Assembly (NCBI RefSeq): GCF_014646375.1 | Contig: NZ_BMNI01000013.1 | Span: forward strand, 1 to 61,124 | Length of the DNA: 61,124 nt | Origin: Nocardioides phosphati | GTDB lineage: Bacteria; Actinomycetota; Actinomycetes; Propionibacteriales; Nocardioidaceae | Reading direction: 5' to 3' | In this document: piece after piece, positions 51,461 through 60,414 of the stretch | Layout: every line of letters begins with the position of its first letter | How positions within the stretch are numbered: the stretch's first letter is position 1 | Notes under the pieces: model-generated | Told to the model about the DNA's origin: nothing | The model's database searches: none | What the model saw: the letters and a program-made list of their open reading frames with translations, nothing else | Position numbers and translations under genes: made by a program

Positions 51461-52158
51461 GTGCCCCGGCCGTCCAGCCGTTCCGTGAGCTGACCCGCAA
51501 GGCGGCCGCCGAGCTCGTGGGCACGGCGTTCCTCGTCTGCGCGGTGGTGGGCTCCGGCGTCATGGCCACGCAGCTGACCGACGACGTCGGGCTCCAGCTG
51601 CTCTGCAACAGCCTCGCGACCGGCGGTGCGCTCGTGGCGCTGATCCTCACGCTGCAGCCGGTCTCGGCGGCGTTCAACCCGGTGGTCACGGCTGTCGAGG
51701 CGGCCCTGGGTGGCGTGTCCTGGCGCGACGCCGGCGTCTACGCGGTCGCCCAGGTGGTCGGCGGCATCGTCGGCGCTGTCGTCGCCAACCTGATGTTCGA
51801 CCTCGACGCCGTCGCGTGGTCGACCCACGACCGCACCGGCACCGGCGTGTGGATCGGTGAGGTCGTCGCGACCCTCGGCCTCGTGCTGGTCGTCTTCGGC
51901 GGCATCCGCTCCGGGCGCACCGAGACGCTTGCGTTCGGTGTCGCGGGCTACATCGTGGCGGGCTACTGGTTCACCAGCTCGACGTCGGTCGCCAACCCCG
52001 CCGTGGCCGTGGCACGGACCTTCACCGACACCTTCTCCGGCATCGCGCCCTCCTCGGCGCCGATGTTCATCCTCATGCAGGTCGTCGGCGGCGCCCTCGG
52101 CCTGCTCCTCGTCCGCTTCCTCTGGCCGCACACCACAGCCCGCCCCCAGGAGTCCTGA
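51457..52158 (+). CDS. Aquaporin-family channel (AqpS-like)
   Basis: A 233-residue MIP channel with six helices and two NPA-type half-helices: AAFNPVVTAVEA (NPV) near residue 70 and SVANPAVAVARTFTDTF (NPA, followed by the conserved Arg) near 180. In ars operons such channels (Sinorhizobium AqpS) let arsenite made by ArsC leave the cell down its gradient. It sits between arsR and arsC with both junctions overlapping. Confidence 0.9.
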   Translation: MSAPAVQPFRELTRKAAAELVGTAFLVCAVVGSGVMATQLTDDVGLQLLCNSLATGGALVALILTLQPVSAAFNPVVTAVEAALGGVSWRDAGVYAVAQVVGGIVGAVVANLMFDLDAVAWSTHDRTGTGVWIGEVVATLGLVLVVFGGIRSGRTETLAFGVAGYIVAGYWFTSSTSVANPAVAVARTFTDTFSGIAPSSAPMFILMQVVGGALGLLLVRFLWPHTTARPQES

Positions 52159-52568
52159 TGACCACCCCCACCGTGCTCTTCGTCTGCATCCACAACGCGG
52201 GTCGCTCGCAGATGGCCGCCGGCTACCTGCAGCACCTCTCCGGCGGCCGCATCGAGGTGCTGTCGGCCGGCTCGAAGCCCGGCAACGAGATCAACCCGGT
52301 CGCCGTCGCCGCCATGGCGGAGGAGGGCATCGACATCGCCGGCAACCAGCCGAAGGTGCTCACCACGGAGGCCGTGCAGGCCTCCGACGTCGTGATCACC
52401 ATGGGCTGCGGTGACGAATGTCCGTTCTTCCCGGGCAAGCGCTACGAGGACTGGAAGCTCGACGACCCCGCCGGCCAGGGCATCGACGCCGTCCGCCCCA
52501 TCCGTGACGAGATCCGCCTCCGGGTCGAGGCCCTGATCGCCGATCTCCTCGGTACGCCGCGCGGCTGA
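52158..52568 (+). CDS. arsC: Arsenate reductase, low-molecular-weight phosphatase type
   Basis: A 136-residue ArsC. The P-loop is VCIHNAGRS with nucleophile Cys10. Further cysteines Cys84 (MGCGDEC) and Cys88 fit the resolving positions. The catalytic Asp is in WKLDDP. Since mycothiol is made by this organism, reduction through mycothiol/mycoredoxin as in Corynebacterium ArsC1 is plausible, but a thioredoxin route is possible. The product arsenite would leave via the adjacent aquaporin. Confidence 0.93.
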   Translation: MTTPTVLFVCIHNAGRSQMAAGYLQHLSGGRIEVLSAGSKPGNEINPVAVAAMAEEGIDIAGNQPKVLTTEAVQASDVVITMGCGDECPFFPGKRYEDWKLDDPAGQGIDAVRPIRDEIRLRVEALIADLLGTPRG

Positions 52569-52710
52569 CGGCCAATTGACGGCCGCTGCTGCGTAACGCG
52601 ACCCCGACGCTGTAGTTTCGGCATGTATGAGGCCGACCACACCGCCCGGGGAGGGCACGCCGCCCCGCGGCGGGAAGGCCACACGTCAGCATCGGGAGGA
52701 CGAGGACGCC

Positions 52711-55700
52711 ATGTCGGCGGAGAGCACTGAGCCCACGCTCAGCGCAGACGCGTCGCCCGACGACGTCGTCCTGCGCACGGCTGAGGAGGCCGTGGAGACG
52801 GGCCAGAACGCTGCTCCGACGATGCCGGTCAACCCGCGCACCGCGCTGTGGCGCAAGGTTCGCGGCGTACTCCCGGAGGCGGAGGAGGAAGAGGAGCCCG
52901 AGCCCCATCCCCTCGCCCTCACGCTCGCCGACGAAGGCGACGACGCCCCTCACGGCGACGACCAGATCCTCGGCCAGGCCCTCGCCGGCCTCCTCGAGCA
53001 GGAGGAGGAAGAGGCGGCCGCCGCGAGCCCCGCTTCCACCGAGCGCAGCTCGTGGATGGACCGCCTGACCGCAGCCCGCCAGGACGACCGGGAGCACCGC
53101 TCCCCCGCGGACCGCTCTCCGGCCCCCGAGGCCGCGACCGAGCGCACCGCCGAACCAGACGCCACCCCCGACGAGGCCGCGGACGCCGCGCCGGAGCCCG
53201 AGGTCGAGACGCCCGCGGCCGAGAAGGCTGCGCCCGCCGTCACCGAGGACCGGCGCACGCGCCGCAACCGGCGCGCCGCGACCGGCACGAAGGCGGCTCG
53301 TCCGGCTCCCGTGCCGTCCGACTCGTCGAGCAACGAGGCGACCGCCGTCACCGGCCACCGCGACGCCGACCTCGACTCGATGCGCAAGGCCGCCGTCGCC
53401 CGGGCCACGCAGGGCCTGGCGGCCGCTGCCGAGCGTGCTGCCGCGGAGCAGGAGGCCGCAGCCCTCGCCGCCGCGGAGAAGGCCAACCGTGAGCGCGCCG
53501 CCGCCGAGAAGGCCGCCGAGGCCGAGCGCGTCGCCGCCGCGCGGCTCGCCCAGGAGCAGAAGGCGCTCGAGAGCGCCGCAGCCGCCGAGCAGGCCACCGC
53601 CGAGCGTGCCGCCCGCGAGGAGGCCGCCGCCGCCGAGCGCCTGGCGGCCGAGAAGGCCGCTGCCGAGCGCGCCGCCCTCGCCCAGGCGGAGGCCGAGAAG
53701 CGGGCCGCCATCGAGCGCAGGGCCGCCGACAAGGCCGCCGCCGCGGAGCGCTCCGCGACCGAGCGCGCCCTCGCCGAGCAGGCCGCCCACGAGCAGGCGC
53801 AGATCGCCGAGCAGGCCGCAGCCGAGCGCGCAGCACTCGAGCTCTCCGCCCAGAGTCACGCCCGCGCCGCGGAGCAGGCCGCGTCCGAGCGCGCCGCCGC
53901 CGAGAAGGCAGCTGCCGAGCAGGCCGCCCTCGAGCACAAGGCCGCCGAGGAGCGCGCCGCCGCCCAGCAGTCCGCCGCACGCCTGGCCGCGGAGGCGCAG
54001 CAGGTCGCTGCGCAGCGCCTCGAGGCCGAGCGACGGGCCGTCGAGCAGGCCGCCGAGGCTGAGCGGTTCACCCAGGCCCGCATCGCCGCCGAGCAGGTCG
54101 CCCACGAGCAGGCTGCCGAGGCCGACCGCCTCGCCGCCGAGCGCCTGGCCGAGGAGAGGGCCGCCCGCCAGCGGGCGAGCGAGGCCGCCCACTTCGCCAA
54201 CGTCCGGCTCGAGGCCGAGCGTCGCGCTGCCGAGGAGGCCGCCCTCGCCGAGGTCGCCGCCCAGGCGCGCCGCGCCGCCGAGGAGCAGGCGCGCGCCGAG
54301 CTCGAGCAGCGCATCGCCGACGAGAACGCCCGCCTCGAGGCAGCCCGCCAGGCCGAGGCCGAGCGCGTGGCGCGGATGGAGCAGGCCGAGCGCGAGCGCG
54401 ACGAGCGGGCCCGCGCGCTGGCCCGTGACGAGCACGCCCGCAACGAGGCCGCCCGTCTGGCAGCCGAGCAGGCCGAGGCCGAGCGCGTCGCCGCCGAGCA
54501 GCGTGCGCTCGCCGAGCAGGCTGCAGCCGCCCTGGCCGCCGAGGCCCAGCAGGTCGCCGCGCAGCGCCTCGAGGCCGAGCGACGGGCAGCCGAGCAGGCC
54601 GCCGAGGCCGAGCGGCTCGCCCAGGCCCGCATCGAGACCGAGCGGAGGGCCGCCGAGCAGGCCGCAGCGGCACAGCGCTCCGAGGCGGAGCGCGTCGCAC
54701 GCATAGAGCGTGACGAGCAGGCCCGCGCGGAAGCCGCGCAGCTCGCTGCCGAGCAGGCTGAGGCCGAGCGCGTGGCCACCGCGCAGCGCACCGCGGCCGA
54801 GCAGGCCGCTGCCGCCCTGGCCGCCGAGGCCCAGCAGGTCGCTGCGCAGCGCCTCGAGGCCGAACGCCGCGCAGCCGAGCAGGCTGCCGAAGCCGAGCGG
54901 CTCGCCCAGGCCCGTATCGAGGCGGAGCGTGTCGCCGCGGAGCAGGCCGCGGAGGCCGAGCGCCTTACCCAGGCCCGCATCGAGACCGAGCGGATGGCGG
55001 CGGAGCAGGCCGCCGAGGCCGAGCGCCTCGCCCAGGCCCGCATCGAGACCGAACGTATCGCCGCGGAGCAGGCCGCCGAGGCCGAGCGGGTGGCCCAGGC
55101 CCGCATCGAGTCCGAGCGCCTGGCACAGGAGCGCGCCGCCGAGGCCGAGCGCCTCGCCGCCGAACGGATCGCCGCCGAGCGGACCGCCCGCGAGCGTGCC
55201 GACGAAGCCGCCCGCTTCGCCGCGCTCCGGGTCGAGGCCGAGCAGCGCGCCACCCAGGAGGCGACGCTCGCCCACGAGGTCGCGCAGAGCAACCGCGCCT
55301 CCGAGGAGAAGTCGCAGGTCGAGCTCCAGCAGCGCATCGCCGCCGAGCACGAGCGTGCGGCGCAGCAGGCCGAGGCCGAGCGCATCGCCTCTGAGCAGGC
55401 CGCACGGGCCCACGCGGCCGAGGTCGAGCGCCTGGCCGCCGCACGCATCGAGGCGGAGCGCATCGCCCAGGAGCAGGCAGCCGAGGCGCACCGCCTGGCT
55501 GAGGCCCGAAGCCAGGCCGAGCGCACCGCCCAGGAGCGCGCTGCGGAGGCCGAGCGCATGGCGCAGGCCCGCATCGACACCGAGCGCGCGGCCCAGGAGC
55601 GCGCGGCCGAGGCCGAGCGCCGCGCCGCCGAGGCCGAGCAGCTCGCCACCGAGCGCATCGAGGCCGAGAAGGCAGCCCGCCAGCGCGCCAGCGAGGCGGC

Positions 55701-57003
55701 CCAGTTCGCCGCGATCCGCCTCGAGGCCGAACGCCGCGCCGCCGAGGAGGCCGCCCTCGCCGAGCAGGCAGCCCTGGAGCGTCGCACAGCGGAGGCCGAG
55801 GCCCACGCCGAGTTCCAGGCTCGCCTCGCCGCGGCCCAGACGGAGGCCGAGCGCCTCGAGGCCGAGCGTGCCGAGGAGGCCCGCGCCGAGGCTGCCCGCA
55901 AGGCCACCGAGGAGGCGGTCCGCGCCGAGGAGGCCCGGCTGGCCGAGGCAGAGGCTGCCCGTGTCGAGGCGGAGAAGCTCGCCGCCGACCGCGCCGCGCT
56001 GGCCGAGGCCCAGCGCCTCGCCGCCGACGAGGCCGCCCGTCGCGAGGACGAGGAGCGCGTACGCCGCGAGGCCGACGAGGCTGCCCGCGTCGAGGCCGAG
56101 CGCCTCGCCACCGAGCAGGCCGAGGCAGACCGCCGTGCCGTCGAGGAGGCCGCTCGCCTCCAGGCAGAGGAGGCCGCCCGCCTGGACGCGGAGGAGGCGG
56201 CGCGTCTCGACGCCGAGGAAGCCCCGGCGGAGCGCACCGGCTCCCGCGCCCTGCCGATCCCGCCCGACACCGGCGCACCGGTCGTGACCTCGGCCCGCCA
56301 CCGCGGCGAGGCACCGGCCGCGTTCGTGGCGCCCGCGGCCTTCGCGCCTGCCGCTCCCCCGCGCCTCACGTCGCCGGTCGTTGCCGAGCACATCTCCGAG
56401 ACCGCGGTCGCGGCGCTGGCGGAGTCGCCCGTCACCTCGACGTCGTCGTTCCCTGCCGTCCACGTCGATGCCGGCGCTCCAGAGGCTGTCCTCCCTGCGG
56501 AGGCCACTGCCCCGGCCGCAGCTCCTGCCTCCGCCCACCCGGCCGAGACCACGGGCAACATCGAGCGCTTCGAGGGACCGAAGGGGGCTGTCGACTTCGG
56601 CCGCAGCGGTCCGTCGCCGCTGGTCAACGGGCTCCTGCAGGCCACCCTCCTCGCCCTGGCCCTCGCCGCCTGCTACCTCGCCTACGACAACCCCACGAAG
56701 GTCACGATCGGCGTCGCCGGCGTGCTCTCCGTGCTGCTGCTCTTCGTCGCCTTCCGCGGCGGCTCGGGGTCCACCCAGGTCCGCATCGACGACGGCATCC
56801 TCGAGGTCCTCCAGGACCAGTCGCGCTACAAGTTCGACCTGGCCAACCCGCGCATCCAGATCGAGATGCCCGAGCCGCCGACCAGCCGTCGCTGGCGGGT
56901 GCTCATCCACCGGGCGAGCATGGCGCCGTACGAGATCGACGGTTCCATGGTCGACCCGCAGCAGTTCACCGACGTGCTGCGCCAGTTCCGCCCCAACCTC
57001 TGA
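52711..57003 (+). CDS. Giant membrane-anchored coiled-coil protein
   Basis: A 1430-residue protein. Residues 1-220 are acidic and Pro/Ala-rich. Residues about 222-1170 are an almost unbroken Ala/Glu/Arg coiled coil with no proline. It includes five tandem 21-residue units (three heptads each) and three copies of a block beginning RASEAAxFAxxRLEAER. After a Pro/Thr/Ala linker come two membrane helices (about 1303-1326 and 1331-1350) and an 80-residue C-terminal cytosolic domain (STQVRIDDGILEVLQDQSRYKFDL). The rod could span roughly 140 nm. The family is unknown to me; Scy/DivIVA-like scaffolding or TolA-like roles are guesses. ATG 52711 has GGGAGGA upstream; ATG 52627 (possibly leaderless) would add 28 residues. 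Confidence 0.88.
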   Translation: MSAESTEPTLSADASPDDVVLRTAEEAVETGQNAAPTMPVNPRTALWRKVRGVLPEAEEEEEPEPHPLALTLADEGDDAPHGDDQILGQALAGLLEQEEEEAAAASPASTERSSWMDRLTAARQDDREHRSPADRSPAPEAATERTAEPDATPDEAADAAPEPEVETPAAEKAAPAVTEDRRTRRNRRAATGTKAARPAPVPSDSSSNEATAVTGHRDADLDSMRKAAVARATQGLAAAAERAAAEQEAAALAAAEKANRERAAAEKAAEAERVAAARLAQEQKALESAAAAEQATAERAAREEAAAAERLAAEKAAAERAALAQAEAEKRAAIERRAADKAAAAERSATERALAEQAAHEQAQIAEQAAAERAALELSAQSHARAAEQAASERAAAEKAAAEQAALEHKAAEERAAAQQSAARLAAEAQQVAAQRLEAERRAVEQAAEAERFTQARIAAEQVAHEQAAEADRLAAERLAEERAARQRASEAAHFANVRLEAERRAAEEAALAEVAAQARRAAEEQARAELEQRIADENARLEAARQAEAERVARMEQAERERDERARALARDEHARNEAARLAAEQAEAERVAAEQRALAEQAAAALAAEAQQVAAQRLEAERRAAEQAAEAERLAQARIETERRAAEQAAAAQRSEAERVARIERDEQARAEAAQLAAEQAEAERVATAQRTAAEQAAAALAAEAQQVAAQRLEAERRAAEQAAEAERLAQARIEAERVAAEQAAEAERLTQARIETERMAAEQAAEAERLAQARIETERIAAEQAAEAERVAQARIESERLAQERAAEAERLAAERIAAERTARERADEAARFAALRVEAEQRATQEATLAHEVAQSNRASEEKSQVELQQRIAAEHERAAQQAEAERIASEQAARAHAAEVERLAAARIEAERIAQEQAAEAHRLAEARSQAERTAQERAAEAERMAQARIDTERAAQERAAEAERRAAEAEQLATERIEAEKAARQRASEAAQFAAIRLEAERRAAEEAALAEQAALERRTAEAEAHAEFQARLAAAQTEAERLEAERAEEARAEAARKATEEAVRAEEARLAEAEAARVEAEKLAADRAALAEAQRLAADEAARREDEERVRREADEAARVEAERLATEQAEADRRAVEEAARLQAEEAARLDAEEAARLDAEEAPAERTGSRALPIPPDTGAPVVTSARHRGEAPAAFVAPAAFAPAAPPRLTSPVVAEHISETAVAALAESPVTSTSSFPAVHVDAGAPEAVLPAEATAPAAAPASAHPAETTGNIERFEGPKGAVDFGRSGPSPLVNGLLQATLLALALAACYLAYDNPTKVTIGVAGVLSVLLLFVAFRGGSGSTQVRIDDGILEVLQDQSRYKFDLANPRIQIEMPEPPTSRRWRVLIHRASMAPYEIDGSMVDPQQFTDVLRQFRPNL
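54886..55200 (+). repeat. Five tandem 63-bp coding repeats
   Basis: Units begin at 54886, 54949, 55012, 55075 and 55138. Each encodes 21 residues of the type AEAERLAQARIETERIAAEQA; the fifth is the most diverged. The 21-residue period is three heptads, so gain or loss of units would keep the coiled-coil register. Confidence 0.85.
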
Positions 57004-57037
57004 CGGGTGCTCACCGGCGCAGGCTCAGGCCGAAGCA

Positions 57038-57075
57038 GAAGGGCCGCTCACACCAGCTGGTGCGAGCGGCCCTTC
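57038..57075. terminator. Bidirectional hairpin terminator
   Basis: GAAGGGCCGCTC (57038-57049) pairs with GAGCGGCCCTTC (57064-57075). The interior CACC/GGTG extends the stem past one A-C mismatch. It lies between the convergent coiled-coil gene and ndh. Confidence 0.85.
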
Positions 57076-57091
57076 GGCGTACGACGTGGGG

Positions 57092-58540
57092 TCAGCCGGC
57101 GGCCGACTCCGAGTGGACGCCGCGCTTGCCCTGGTCGGTGAGCGTCGACTCCTGCTCGGCCTTGGCCTCGAGCTTGGCGCGCACCTTGTTCCAGTCGGCG
57201 GGGGCCGAGGCAACCGCGGCGGTGCCGCCGTCGAGCCGGCCGATCGCGCGCCGGGCGAAGATCTGCGTCTCGGTGATGACCCGCTCCGAACGGCCGCGGC
57301 CGAGGAAGCTGACCAGCCAGTGGCCGAGGGCGTAGACCCGGTTGCGGTAGCCGGTCATGTAGGCGAGGTGGACGGCGAGCCACATGAACCAGGCGATGAT
57401 GCCGCTGATGGTGAAGTTGCCCATCTTCACGACCGCGCTGAAGCGCGAGATCGTCGCCATCGAGCCCTTGTCGAAGTACTTGAAGGGCTTGAGCGGGGCC
57501 TTGCCGGAGAGCCGGCCGTCGATCGTCTTCGCGGCGTACTTGCCGCCCTGGATCGCGACCTGCGCGACGCCCGGGAGGTTGTCGAGGGAGATCATGTCGC
57601 CGACGACGAAGACCTCGGGGTAGCCCGGCAGGGTCAGGTCGGGGTTGACCGCGATGCGACCTGCGCGGTCCAGCGCGGCGCCGGTCTGCTCGGCGAGCGT
57701 CTTGCTCAGCTCGCTGGCCTGGACACCCGCGGCCCAGACCTTGCAGCCGGACTCGATGCGCATCGGCTCGGCGTCCTTGAACTGCACGGTCAGGCCGCGC
57801 TCGTCGAGGTCGGAGACCAGGCCGCCGAGGATGACCTCGACACCGCGCTTCTCGAGCGACTTGCGCGTGACCTCGCCGAGCTTCTTGCCGAACGGCGGGA
57901 GCACCTGCGGCGCGGCGTCGAGGAGGATGACGCGGGCCTTGGAGGTGTCGATGCTGCGGAAGTCCTTGCGGAGCGTGCGGTGCGCGAGCTCCGCGATCTG
58001 GCCGGCCATCTCGACACCGGTGGGGCCTGCGCCGACGACGACGAAGGTCATCCGGCGGACGCGCTCCTCCTCGGTCTCGGCGAGCTCCGCGAGCTCGAAC
58101 GCGCCGAAGATCCGGCCACGGAGCTCGAGGGCGTCGTCGATCGACTTCATGCCGGGCGCGAACTCGGCGAAGTGGTCGTTGCCGAAGTAGGACTGGCCCG
58201 CGCCCGCCGCCACGATCAGCGAGTCGTACGACGTGACCGTCTCGCGCCGCTGGATCCGCGAGGTGACGGTCCTGTTGACCAGGTCGATCTCGCTGACCTC
58301 GCCCAGGACGACCCGGGCGTTCTTCTGGCTCGAGAGCACGTCGCGCGTCGCCGGGGCGATCTCGCCGGGCGCCAGGATGCCGGTGGCGACCTGGTAGAGC
58401 AGCGGCTGGAAGAGGTGGTGGTTCGTCTTCGCGATCATGGTCACGTCGACATCGGAGCGCTTGAGCCCCTTGGTCGAGAAGAGACCACCGAAGCCGGAAC
58501 CGATGACCACCACGTGGTGGCGCTTGGCACTGTCAGTCAT
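57092..58540 (-). CDS. ndh: Type II NADH dehydrogenase
   Basis: A 482-residue FAD enzyme that passes electrons from NADH to menaquinone without pumping protons. The FAD motif VVVIGSGFGGLFSTKGL is at residues 9-25, the NADH motif VVVGAGPTGVEMAGQ near 168, and the VFVVGDM FAD loop near 310. A hydrophobic patch near residue 400 (ISGIIAWFMWLAVHLAYM) anchors it at the membrane face. ATG 58540 has AGGAAAGG upstream; a longer in-frame start at 58579 lacks support. Confidence 0.95.
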   Translation of the reverse strand: MTDSAKRHHVVVIGSGFGGLFSTKGLKRSDVDVTMIAKTNHHLFQPLLYQVATGILAPGEIAPATRDVLSSQKNARVVLGEVSEIDLVNRTVTSRIQRRETVTSYDSLIVAAGAGQSYFGNDHFAEFAPGMKSIDDALELRGRIFGAFELAELAETEEERVRRMTFVVVGAGPTGVEMAGQIAELAHRTLRKDFRSIDTSKARVILLDAAPQVLPPFGKKLGEVTRKSLEKRGVEVILGGLVSDLDERGLTVQFKDAEPMRIESGCKVWAAGVQASELSKTLAEQTGAALDRAGRIAVNPDLTLPGYPEVFVVGDMISLDNLPGVAQVAIQGGKYAAKTIDGRLSGKAPLKPFKYFDKGSMATISRFSAVVKMGNFTISGIIAWFMWLAVHLAYMTGYRNRVYALGHWLVSFLGRGRSERVITETQIFARRAIGRLDGGTAAVASAPADWNKVRAKLEAKAEQESTLTDQGKRGVHSESAAG

Positions 58541-58723
58541 GTACTGGCCTTTCCTGGGGCAAGCCCTCCCCGCGGGCATCCGCCCCTAGCCTGCCACTTC
58601 CCACCCCCGGCCCGTCCAGCGGCCCACCCCTCGCCGTCCAGCGTCCGAGATGTCGGATGTGCAAGCATGGGTTCACCATCCATGTGAGGCAGATTACGTA
58701 GTCCCGTCTCCGAGAGGTCACCC

Positions 58724-59665
58724 GTGCCACTCAGCAAGCCCGCCATCCACCTGGACCCCGGTCCAGGGTGCGTGAAGCAGGCGCGCCAGTGGGCGGTCGC
58801 CTCGTGCCGAGGCCTCGGCCGTGAGGACCTCGTCGAAGCAGCCGAGCTGGGCATCTCCGAGCTGGTCGGCAACGCCGTCCTCCACGCGCGCGCGCCCATC
58901 CGCGTGCGCATGCGCGGCACGCGCGAGCACCCGCGCATCGAGGTGCTCGACGGCTCCGACCAGCCGCCGGCCCCGCGCGGGCGCGCCGCCTCCGACGGCG
59001 GGCAGCTGACGACCGTCGGCCGCGGCCTCGGCCTGGTCGCGATGGCGGCGACGGCGTGGGGCGCCGAGATCGAGCGCCAGGGCAAGGTGGTCTGGTTCGA
59101 GCCCGCCACGACGATCGCCGACGAGCCGGCCCTGGAGGGCGACATCTTCGAGGCCGATCCCCGGACCAACGGCGACGCGCCGATCGAGGACGGCCTGCCG
59201 GTGCTGCTGCGCGACCTCCCCGTCGAGCTCTACTCCGCCTACCACCTCCACCACCAGGAGCTGCGGCGCGAGGTCCGGCTGCTCGCGCTGGCCCACGGCG
59301 ACACCTACCCGATCGCGTCGAGCATCTCCCGCGTCTTCCGCAGCTTCGACGACCAGCTGCGCCGCTCGCGCGGCACCTCCGCGCTCGACGCCGCACTCGA
59401 GGGCGAGGCGACCAGCAAGTCGATCGACGCCCACCTCGTCGTACCTCCGACGCTGCCGCACACCGCGAGCCGGATGATCGACATGCTCGAGCTGGCCGAC
59501 GCGTTCTGCCGCTCCGAGCGGCTGCTCTCCCTGGCGACCTCGCCCGAGCAGCGCGCCTTCCGCCGGTGGTACCTCGGAGAGTTCGTCCGCCAGGGCGACG
59601 GTGAGGCCCCGATCCCGTGGACCGAGGAGCTGCTCACCCTCAACGGCGAGGAGCACGGCGAGTGA
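58724..59665 (+). CDS. RsbW-like HATPase-domain protein with unknown C-terminal domain
   Basis: A 313-residue protein. Residues 5-125 are an anti-sigma-factor-type histidine-kinase-like ATPase with N-box ELGISELVGNAVLHA and G-box TVGRGLGLVAMAATAWG. It lacks a phosphoacceptor His domain. Residues about 150-313 are helical (VELYSAYHLHHQELRREVRLLALA) and unrecognised. RsbW relatives bind and phosphorylate anti-anti-sigma factors; none is encoded nearby. GTG 58724 has GAGAGG 6 nt upstream. The stop overlaps the first crcB start, an unexpected coupling. Confidence 0.85.
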   Translation: MPLSKPAIHLDPGPGCVKQARQWAVASCRGLGREDLVEAAELGISELVGNAVLHARAPIRVRMRGTREHPRIEVLDGSDQPPAPRGRAASDGGQLTTVGRGLGLVAMAATAWGAEIERQGKVVWFEPATTIADEPALEGDIFEADPRTNGDAPIEDGLPVLLRDLPVELYSAYHLHHQELRREVRLLALAHGDTYPIASSISRVFRSFDDQLRRSRGTSALDAALEGEATSKSIDAHLVVPPTLPHTASRMIDMLELADAFCRSERLLSLATSPEQRAFRRWYLGEFVRQGDGEAPIPWTEELLTLNGEEHGE

Positions 59666-60078
59666 AGGCTGCACCACCTCCGCTGTTCGTCCTCGCAGCG
59701 GCCGTCGGTGGCGCCCTGGGCGCGCTCGCGCGCTGGGGCGTCGACACCACGTGGCCGGCCGGCGACGGCTTCCCCTGGGGCACGCTGACGATCAACATCA
59801 CCGGCAGCTTCCTGCTCGCGCTGCTCCCCGCCTTCCCCGCCGTACGCCGCCACGGGGTGCTGCCCGTCCTCCTCGGCACGGGCCTTCTCGGCGGCTGGAC
59901 CACCCTGTCGACGTACGCCAACCAGGGGCGGGCACTGTTCGCGGACGGCCGCCCGGAGCTGGCGTTCGTGTACCTCGCCGCCACCCTGCTCGCGTGCGTG
60001 CTCGCCGTCCGGCTCGCGCACACCTGGTCGACGATCGCCGCGCAGCTGGAGTTCGAGACCGAGGAGGGCAACGAGTAG
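59662..60078 (+). CDS. crcB1: Fluoride channel CrcB/Fluc, subunit 1
   Basis: A 138-residue four-helix fluoride channel. Family residues are seen in GALGALARWGVD, PWGTLTINITGSFLLALL (pore Asn) and GLLGGWTTLSTYANQ. Tandem genes like this usually form a heterodimer with opposite topology. GTG 59662 overlaps the ATPase gene stop. Confidence 0.94.
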   Translation: MKAAPPPLFVLAAAVGGALGALARWGVDTTWPAGDGFPWGTLTINITGSFLLALLPAFPAVRRHGVLPVLLGTGLLGGWTTLSTYANQGRALFADGRPELAFVYLAATLLACVLAVRLAHTWSTIAAQLEFETEEGNE

Positions 60079-60404
60079 TGGACGCCCTCCTCGTCGCCGC
60101 CGGCGCCTCCGTCGGCGCTCCGGTGCGCTACGTCTCCGGCCACTACCTCGACGGCCGCCTGCCGCTCGGAACCCTGCTGGTCAACGTCGCCGGAGCGTTC
60201 CTGCTCGGCCTCTTCACCAGCCTGGCGCTCGACGGTCACCAGATGGCGCTGCTCGGCACCGGCTTCTGCGGCGCGCTCACGACGTACTCCGCGCTGGCGG
60301 TGAAGTCGGTCGAGCTCGGTCGCCGCACCGGCACGGCGTACGCCGTCGGCACGGTGCTGCTGGCGCTGGCCGCCGCGCAGCTCGGGTTCGTCCTCGCCAG
60401 TTGA
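60078..60404 (+). CDS. crcB2: Fluoride channel CrcB/Fluc, subunit 2
   Basis: A 108-residue partner channel subunit: GAPVRYVSGHYLDGRLPLGTLLVNVAGAFLLGL and GTGFCGALTTYSALAVKSVEL carry the pore Asn and the Phe-box region. Its start overlaps the crcB1 stop by one base (TAGTG). No fluoride riboswitch is visible upstream of the operon. Confidence 0.94.
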   Translation: MDALLVAAGASVGAPVRYVSGHYLDGRLPLGTLLVNVAGAFLLGLFTSLALDGHQMALLGTGFCGALTTYSALAVKSVELGRRTGTAYAVGTVLLALAAAQLGFVLAS

Positions 60405-60414
60405 GCGCGGGGCG

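Noticed and set aside
50843..52568. Genomic island inserted at tRNA-Lys carrying the ars genes
   Set aside because: No integrase is present and I found no copy of the tRNA 3-prime end downstream to mark an attachment site.
53377..56220. Possible CRISPR-like or mobile repeat array, given the regular repeats
   Set aside because: The repeats are in-frame 63-bp coding units of a coiled coil, with no spacers of constant length and no cas genes.
53856..56645. A 929-codon Ala/Ser/Arg-rich minus-strand frame
   Set aside because: Another frame shadow of the same repetitive gene, with no ribosome site and a composition set by the opposite strand.
52396..56910. A 1504-codon open frame on the minus strand (Gly/Leu-rich)
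   Set aside because: It is the antisense shadow of the coiled-coil gene: GCC/GAG/CGC codons read backwards give Gly/Leu-rich frames without stops. It has no start signal and crosses the arsC end.
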